Of a stretch of DNA of 64,000 bases, positions 59,139-64,000 are shown piece after piece (position 1 is the first letter of the stretch; every line of letters begins with the position of its first letter). The translations under genes and the position numbers were made by a program. The notes beneath the pieces are model-generated. The model did no database searches. It was not told the origin of the DNA and saw only the letters and a program-made list of their open reading frames with translations. Source of the stretch: Pseudomonas yamanorum (GTDB taxonomy: Bacteria; Pseudomonadota; Gammaproteobacteria; Pseudomonadales; Pseudomonadaceae); NCBI RefSeq assembly GCF_900105735.1, contig NZ_LT629793.1:5518001-5582000 (forward strand). The letters are read 5' to 3'.

Positions 59139-60086
59139 TTACAGCGCCTTGATTACCTGATCCACATTGCCCTCCAGCTCTGCCACCGGGTCGGCGCCAT
59201 CGGTGCCCAGCACCAGCAACTTCGCCCCACCCGCCGTGACAGCCGCCTGCACCGCATCGCTTGGCTTGCGATGATGCAGCACCACGGCCACCTCGTTCTC
59301 CTTCAAGCCTTCGCTCAGTTGCTGCAAAGCCTCGGGTGTCCACTCGGTATCAGCCCGCGCATCGGTGCTGACCAGTTCCAGGTTCAAGCCACTGACGAGG
59401 TAACCAAAATGATCGCTCAGGCTGGCCACCGTCAGGTTATCGGCCTTGGCCAGTCGCGCCTCGCTGTCGGCAGTGAGCTTGAGCAAGCGTTGCTTGAGCG
59501 CGGCCAGGTTGACCTCGATCTGCGGCTTGGCCTCGGGGGCCAGGCGACTCAGGTCGGCGGCCATCACATCGGCCATGCGCCCCATGTTGTTACTGGCCTG
59601 CCATGGCTGGCTGTTCAGGCCGTCGGTGGCGCCCGGCTGCACGGCAATTCCCGGCAAACCACCGTCCACCGGGCGGGCGGCGTCGACTTCGACGATGCGG
59701 ATGTTACTGCGCCGGGCCACCGGGTACAGCGGGTCATTCGGCCACAACGAGCGCAGGCCGATGGCCGCGTCGGCGTCCAGTGCCAGGGTGTTCAATGCCT
59801 GCGCACCGCGCCCGGTGAAATAGGCGATTTGCCGTGAGCCGGGCAGGTTGGCCGGTGCCGCGCGTTCAAGCTGCACGTCGGTGCCTTTGAGCAACACCTG
59901 CGCCAAGCCATAGGTGATCGGCAAGGCGGCGAGGACTTTCACCGGCTTTGTCGCCTGGGCCTTGTTCAAGGCAGCATGGCCGATGCCTTGGTTGGCGGTG
60001 ATCTGTAGCGGCTTGACGCCGTCGGCGGCGAATGCCGGTGTGGCAATGGCCAGGGCCAGCAGCAGTGGTCGAAACATCGGGCGCAT
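59139..60086 (-). CDS. fpvF: Periplasmic binding protein FpvF (pyoverdine iron release)
   Basis: Exported metal-type (TroA/ZnuA fold) binding protein of 315 residues with signal peptide LLLALAIATPAFA. In P. aeruginosa, FpvF binds pyoverdine and cooperates with FpvC and FpvDE during siderophore-iron release and recycling. Here the metal-binding histidines of typical zinc proteins are mostly lacking; TGRGAQALNTLALDADAAIGL and SLSDHFGYLVSGLNLELV keep the fold. The ATG at 60086 overlaps the fpvE stop by one base (TAATG). It is the last gene of the operon, and its 3' end is duplicated downstream. Confidence 0.88.
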   Translation of the reverse strand: MRPMFRPLLLALAIATPAFAADGVKPLQITANQGIGHAALNKAQATKPVKVLAALPITYGLAQVLLKGTDVQLERAAPANLPGSRQIAYFTGRGAQALNTLALDADAAIGLRSLWPNDPLYPVARRSNIRIVEVDAARPVDGGLPGIAVQPGATDGLNSQPWQASNNMGRMADVMAADLSRLAPEAKPQIEVNLAALKQRLLKLTADSEARLAKADNLTVASLSDHFGYLVSGLNLELVSTDARADTEWTPEALQQLSEGLKENEVAVVLHHRKPSDAVQAAVTAGGAKLLVLGTDGADPVAELEGNVDQVIKAL

Positions 60087-60985
60087 TATCCAAGATTCCC
60101 TTTCAGGCTGGGGACCGTGCCGCGAGCAATGGCGGCGAGGGCGAAGGCGATACCGGCGACCAGGATGATCGCGGCACCGGACGGAATCGGCAGGTCGAAG
60201 ATGATTGGCAGCAGGATCCCGCACAGGGTGCTGACGGTGGCGATTACCACCGAGATCCAGAAGAAGCCCTTGAGTGACTGGCTCAACAGGCGTGCGGCAG
60301 CCGCCGGGATCACCAGCAACGCACCCACCAGGATCGCGCCGATGACCTTGACCGCCGCAACGGTGATCAGCGTCACCAGGATCACGAACAGATAGTCCAG
60401 GGTCTTCACCGCCACCCCGCGTACCGCTGCCAGTTGCGGGTTGAAGCTGGCGAGCATGATGCGGTTGTACAGCGGCAGGGCCAGGGCCATCACCAGTGAG
60501 CCGACAATTGCCAGCACCAGCAAGTCATTGCCATTCACCGTCAGCACTGAGCCGAACAGCACGTTTTCCAGGATGTGCACGTTGATCTTGCCCGCCAGAA
60601 TCAGCAGCAGGCTCGCCCCCAGGGCCAGGGACACCGAGAGGAACACGCCGATCAAGGTATCCGGCGCCAGACCGGTGCGGTTGCGCAAGTAGTTGAGCAG
60701 GATCCCGAACAACAGGCAGTAGCCGAACAGGCTGCCGTAAGGCCCGGTGTAGGGTTCCCCCAGCAGAATACCCACGGCCACGCCGGTCAAGGCGGCATGG
60801 CCCACCGCTTCGGAAAAGAACGCAAAGCGCTTGACCACCACCAGCGTGCCCAGACCGCCCAATACCGGGCCGATCAGCAGCCCGGCGAGCAGCGCGTTGA
60901 CCACAAACCCATAGGCGAGCGCTTCCGGCAAATACCCGGAAGACGCCCAGCCCTGGACCATCAAGCGAAAGGCTTCGTAGCTCAT
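60086..60985 (-). CDS. fpvE: ABC permease FpvE (ABC-3 metal family)
   Basis: Inner-membrane permease of 299 residues of the zinc/manganese ABC-3 family, with about eight helices. Family blocks are VVVKRFAFFSEAVGHAALTGVAVG and VIGAILVGALLVIPAAAARLLS. With FpvD it forms the transporter linked to periplasmic iron capture from ferripyoverdine. It overlaps fpvD by four bases. Confidence 0.9.
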   Translation of the reverse strand: MSYEAFRLMVQGWASSGYLPEALAYGFVVNALLAGLLIGPVLGGLGTLVVVKRFAFFSEAVGHAALTGVAVGILLGEPYTGPYGSLFGYCLLFGILLNYLRNRTGLAPDTLIGVFLSVSLALGASLLLILAGKINVHILENVLFGSVLTVNGNDLLVLAIVGSLVMALALPLYNRIMLASFNPQLAAVRGVAVKTLDYLFVILVTLITVAAVKVIGAILVGALLVIPAAAARLLSQSLKGFFWISVVIATVSTLCGILLPIIFDLPIPSGAAIILVAGIAFALAAIARGTVPSLKGNLG

Positions 60986-61728
60986 AAGGCCGGGCTCCGT
61001 GGGTGGGTGGAGAACAGGGTCAGCAGGCGGTCCGGGGTCAGCGCCTCCTTGGGCGTCGCATCGAACAGCACGCGGCGGTTCAGGCCGGTAACGCGGTCAG
61101 CCAGGCGGCCGACGGCTTCCAGGTCATGCTCGATCCACAGCACGGTGATCCCGGCCTTGCGCCAGTCGTTCAACAGGCGCTCGAACACCTGGATGCCAGC
61201 TTCATCCAGCGCCGACATCGGTTCGTCCAGCACCAGCAATTGCGGCGCCGGGATCAAGCCCTGGGCCAGCAGCACCCGCTGGCGTTCCCCGCCAGACAAC
61301 GCGCCCATGCGCCGTTTGCGCTTGTCCTGCATGCCAACCCGCTCCAGTGCGTCGCCAATCGCGGCAGCGTAGTGTTTGGACAACCCGAGAAACGCCGGAC
61401 GCCGCTGGCACATCGCAGCCATGAAGTCGTCGACGGTCATCGGCAAGCCCCGGTCGAACTCCAGCGCCTGGGGCACATAGCCGATGGTGCCGGGTGCGTC
61501 CGGCCAGTGCAGGCTCAACTGGCCCTCGTGCGGCGTTTGCCCCAGCAGGGTCTTGATCAGCGAACTCTTTCCGCCGCCGTTGGGGCCCACCAGCGCATGA
61601 ATACTGCCGGGCTGGACCTGGAAGCTCACCGCGTCGAGGATCACCGTGCGGCCCAGGGTCAGCGCCACGTTATTGAAGTCGAGGGTCGGGCCAACGCTGG
61701 CCACGCTCAAGTGTTCAGCCGCCGTCAT
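60982..61728 (-). CDS. fpvD: ABC ATPase FpvD
   Basis: ATPase of 248 residues of the metal ABC family. Walker A is GPNGGGKSS, the signature LSGGERQRV, Walker B LLVLDEPMSALD, and the switch WIEHDLEAV. It drives the FpvE permease. Four-base overlaps with fpvC upstream and fpvE downstream indicate coupled translation. Confidence 0.92.
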   Translation of the reverse strand: MTAAEHLSVASVGPTLDFNNVALTLGRTVILDAVSFQVQPGSIHALVGPNGGGKSSLIKTLLGQTPHEGQLSLHWPDAPGTIGYVPQALEFDRGLPMTVDDFMAAMCQRRPAFLGLSKHYAAAIGDALERVGMQDKRKRRMGALSGGERQRVLLAQGLIPAPQLLVLDEPMSALDEAGIQVFERLLNDWRKAGITVLWIEHDLEAVGRLADRVTGLNRRVLFDATPKEALTPDRLLTLFSTHPRSPAL

Positions 61729-62645
61729 GCCCCGGACTCCTGAATGGCTCGCACCACGGTATTGAGGTTGCCGGTCATTTCCACTTCGTACTTTTCCGCG
61801 CTGTAGTCGCCATAGGAGATGTGCGACAGCGGGTACAGCTTCACGCCTGATTCACGCTGGATGGTGTCGACGTAGCTGGACGGGAAGTCCATCTCCGAGA
61901 AGATCACTTTCACATCCAGTTCCCGCAGTTGGTCGATGGTTTTCTTTAACTGGCTGGGGCTCGGCTCGATGCCGTGGGCCGGTTCCACCACGGCGGTGAC
62001 TTCCAGGCCGAACTCCCGCAGCAGGTAGTCATACGCCGCGTGCACCGTGGCCACCCGCAGGTCAGGGTTGGGTGCGCTGGTGAGCTTGGCCAGGGCGTCG
62101 GCGCGCATCTGGCGCAGACGCTTGCCGTAGGCCCGGGCGTTCTGGTTGTAGGTCTTGGCGTTGTCCGGGTCGAGTTTGCCCAGTTCCCGGGCGATGTTGT
62201 TCACCTGGGCAATCGAGGCGCTGATGGACAGAAAGGTGTGCGGGTTGACCACCTTGCCGGCACCGCGGGCGGCGTTGCCGGTGGCGGCCAGCAGCGGCAC
62301 GTTGGCGTTGGCTTCGATCACCGGGATGTCCGGGCGCTCACTGGTGGCGATCATGCGGTCGGCGAAATCGTCATGGCCGACACCATTGAGCACGATCACA
62401 TCCAGGGTGCCGATGCGCTTGATGTCTTCGGCACGAGGTTCGTAGGCATGGGGATTGAAGCCGGCCGGAATCAACGGCACGACTTCGGCTTTGTCGCCGA
62501 CGATATTGGCCACGTAGCTGTAATAAGGATGCAGGGTGATGCCGATGCGCAGGCGTTTGGCAGGGTCGGCACTCGCGAATGGGGCCAGCAGCACGGTAAT
62601 CAGGCCGATCAGCACCAGACGTAATAATGGAGATGAAATAGACAT
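61725..62645 (-). CDS. fpvC: Periplasmic iron-binding protein FpvC
   Basis: Exported metal-binding protein of 306 residues (TroA fold), which in P. aeruginosa chelates the ferrous iron released from pyoverdine. The signal peptide ends APFASA. Candidate metal ligands are His in TLHPYYSYV, His in AGFNPHAYEP, His in VVNPHTFL, His in VHAAYDYL and Glu/Asp in FSEMDFP. The start at 62645 leaves a 25-base gap to fpvK. Confidence 0.9.
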   Translation of the reverse strand: MSISSPLLRLVLIGLITVLLAPFASADPAKRLRIGITLHPYYSYVANIVGDKAEVVPLIPAGFNPHAYEPRAEDIKRIGTLDVIVLNGVGHDDFADRMIATSERPDIPVIEANANVPLLAATGNAARGAGKVVNPHTFLSISASIAQVNNIARELGKLDPDNAKTYNQNARAYGKRLRQMRADALAKLTSAPNPDLRVATVHAAYDYLLREFGLEVTAVVEPAHGIEPSPSQLKKTIDQLRELDVKVIFSEMDFPSSYVDTIQRESGVKLYPLSHISYGDYSAEKYEVEMTGNLNTVVRAIQESGA

Positions 62646-62670
62646 GGTCTTCTCTCGCTACAGCGTGAAT

Positions 62671-63231
62671 TCAATGGCGATGCTGGCGGGTGACACCGGC
62701 ATCGAATTGCGCGACCACTTGCTGCCATCCCGCGCTGATCAGCGCCTGGTCAGTGAGGTCGGAGGGGGCGGTGAGGTTGGCGCTGCGGTTGAGCCAGATA
62801 TCCGGCTCGGCGCCCCGGATGCGCATCAACAGCGAACCGCTGAGGTCCGGTGTCTGGCTCAGGCCCAGGTAGGCCGCGTCCAACAACTGCCAACGATGGT
62901 CGCCGCGGCTCACCGAACTGGCGTCCTGGGCGAAGGGCGCAAAGCCTTCCGCCGCCAGTTGCTCAGGCGTCGGCAGGGCGCTGTGTTCTTCCTGCAGCAG
63001 GTGGATTTCATCCAGGGTCACCCGCAGGTCGGCGTAGATGCCTTGCTCGGCGGCGCTGAGGTCGCGGCGGGCGTCCAGTTGGTGGCTGGGCACGGCGGCG
63101 ATCTCCTGGCTTTCACCGCGCAAGGCCACCACGGTGCCGGCAACGGCGAGGATGATCAGGCACAACAGCAGGACATACAGGGTTTCGTGCCCGGCACCGG
63201 CCGGGCGCACCACTTGGGTTGTACGGCTCAT
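62671..63231 (-). CDS. fpvK: FpvK, small inner-membrane protein of the ferripyoverdine reduction complex
   Basis: Protein of 186 residues with one transmembrane helix near residues 18-37 (TLYVLLLCLIILAVAGTVV) and a soluble part, probably periplasmic, with SRGDHRWQLLDAAYLG and PDIWLNRS. Identification rests on its place between fpvJ and fpvC; in P. aeruginosa the FpvG reductase works with FpvH, FpvJ and FpvK. Four-base overlap with fpvJ. Confidence 0.8.
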   Translation of the reverse strand: MSRTTQVVRPAGAGHETLYVLLLCLIILAVAGTVVALRGESQEIAAVPSHQLDARRDLSAAEQGIYADLRVTLDEIHLLQEEHSALPTPEQLAAEGFAPFAQDASSVSRGDHRWQLLDAAYLGLSQTPDLSGSLLMRIRGAEPDIWLNRSANLTAPSDLTDQALISAGWQQVVAQFDAGVTRQHRH

Positions 63232-63557
63232 TGGGGCTGGATATCCGCTTGATCGATTTCCACCACGTGGCCGGGGCCGGCATCAAACAACACGTAGAAC
63301 TCGGCGGACGGTTTCTTGAAGGTCAGCGTCGAGTCTTGCCCCAGCTTGCCGGGCACCAGGATGGTTTCGTCGTAGCCGATCACATCCAGGGTCACCCCCG
63401 GCGCGCCGCTGCCATCGGAGAAACCGCCGGTGCACTGGATCTGCTCGCCGGGGATCTCCTTGCATTCGCACATCGGGTTGTGGGCCAGGGCAACGGTGCT
63501 GAAGCCGGCACCGAGGATCAGCGCGCCAACGGTACGGGCCAGTTGCGGCAAAGTCAT
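63228..63557 (-). CDS. fpvJ: FpvJ, small exported protein of the ferripyoverdine reduction complex
   Basis: Protein of 109 residues with a signal peptide (VGALILGAGFSTVALA), then three cysteines (NPMCECKE, IQCTGG) and a small beta domain ending VVEIDQADIQPQ. Position and size match PA2405. The cysteines could take part in redox or metal contacts with FpvG, but this is a guess. Four-base overlaps on both sides. Confidence 0.8.
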   Translation of the reverse strand: MTLPQLARTVGALILGAGFSTVALAHNPMCECKEIPGEQIQCTGGFSDGSGAPGVTLDVIGYDETILVPGKLGQDSTLTFKKPSAEFYVLFDAGPGHVVEIDQADIQPQ

Positions 63558-64000
63558 GGTTTAACTCCTCGTTTTTTCAGCCAGTCGATGGTGGCCGGCG
63601 ATGCCTGGCTCAAGGGGATGGAGGCCTGGTGCATGGCGCCGTCCCAGCCTTCCATGGTGATCCACACTTCGGCGTCCAGTGGTGTGCGTTCGGGGATCGG
63701 CAGCATGGCGCCCATGCGGTACGGGGTACCGAAGAAAATCACCCCGGCGGCCCGCAGGCTGCGGGGCTTGCCGATGCGCAGGTAGGTCGCCTTGACCTGG
63801 TCGATGCAGGTGGCGCACAGGGCGGCATTGAAGGATTTCATCGGTCCCGCCGGGTCGGGGCGCGGCGGCTCGTTGCGCAACTCGGCGAGCTTCAGGCTCC
63901 AGGGACCGACCTGTACTTCGCCGACTTCCCGTTCGCCCAGGCCGCTGTCGCCGCGAAACAGCGCCGCGTCGGCAAAGTACTTGGGCATAAAGCCCAGGGG
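63554..64000 (-). CDS. fpvH: FpvH, partial (5' end beyond the window)
   Basis: The C-terminal 148 residues of a protein whose start lies past base 64000. The reading frame stays open through the ATG at 63988 with natural codons before it (PLGF-MPKYFADAALF), so that ATG is probably internal. A CATC motif (LCATCIDQVKATYLR) and RGDSGLGEREVG are noticeable. The assignment comes from its order upstream of fpvJ; fpvG would be expected next. Confidence 0.75.
   Translation of the reverse strand, partial: PLGFMPKYFADAALFRGDSGLGEREVGEVQVGPWSLKLAELRNEPPRPDPAGPMKSFNAALCATCIDQVKATYLRIGKPRSLRAAGVIFFGTPYRMGAMLPIPERTPLDAEVWITMEGWDGAMHQASIPLSQASPATIDWLKKRGVKP

Larger units (their letters stand above)
58735..59270. 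repeat. Partial tandem duplication: REP pair plus fpvF 3' end
   Basis: Bases 58735-58975 repeat at 59017-59270, 282 bases apart. Each unit holds a REP pair, a conserved 30-base linker and the last codons of fpvF. The units differ by a few substitutions, and a 12-base deletion in the left unit removes four codons. Between them lie about 40 unrelated bases. Confidence 0.9.

Overview
The window is high-GC DNA from a fluorescent Pseudomonas of the P. fluorescens group. The evidence is the pyoverdine genes (pvdS, pvdG, pvdL, pvdH, an MbtH gene and the fpv iron-release operon), an acyclic terpene (atu) cluster, Pseudomonas-type REP hairpins, and a dsbG/tlpA-like/dsbD plus two-component block of the PAO1 type. 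All calls were read from the sequence by eye; no database search was run.

Layout, left to right. 1-2.3 kb: the 5' part of the tail-specific protease gene prc and a divergent quinone oxidoreductase. 3.2-9.6 kb: an ABC importer operon (binding protein, two permeases, ATPase) with an alkaline-phosphatase-superfamily hydrolase and a HAD phosphatase. It is divergent from a GntR/UTRA repressor, and two near-palindromic operator candidates lie in front of the two transcription units; it may be a phosphonate or phosphate-ester system. 9.7-11.8 kb: a repeat copy interrupted by an IS481-type insertion sequence. 11.8-22.3 kb: housekeeping and signalling genes (M20 amidohydrolase, YbiO-like MscS channel, a small membrane protein, YegS-like lipid kinase, a NarL-type two-component pair, a degenerate Hpt-like protein, CheV, a MOSC protein, PpnP, a DEDDh exonuclease). 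22.3-32.2 kb: atuF-E-D-C-B-A, divergent from atuR, for citronellol/geraniol catabolism. 32.2-49.6 kb: a periplasmic binding protein, a siderophore-type acetyltransferase, pvdS, pvdG and the 4314-residue synthetase pvdL. 50.4-56.9 kb: dsbG, a TlpA-like gene, dsbD, a two-component pair and an AmpDh3-like amidase. 57-64 kb: pvdH, the MbtH gene and most of the fpv operon.

How the genes work together. PvdS is the iron-starvation sigma factor, with a Fur-box-like sequence upstream. Three TAAAT-N16-CGT iron-starvation boxes stand upstream of the acetyltransferase, pvdG-pvdL and pvdH-mbtH, tying all three units to PvdS. PvdH makes diaminobutyrate, which the third PvdL module should activate; its specificity residues read DIWELTADD. 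PvdL builds the acylated chromophore precursor, PvdG is the editing thioesterase, and the Fpv proteins release iron from ferripyoverdine in the periplasm.

The most unusual structure is a family of five roughly 0.8 kb foldback elements (2379, 9672, 24282, 34136 and 49589). Each has two long inverted halves around a central REP hairpin pair. Nine of the ten element edges lie within about 45 bases of a gene's stop codon. One copy was hit by the IS, one splits the atu operon, and two in direct orientation bracket pvdS-pvdG-pvdL. A second oddity is a partial tandem duplication of the fpvF 3' end together with its downstream REP pair.
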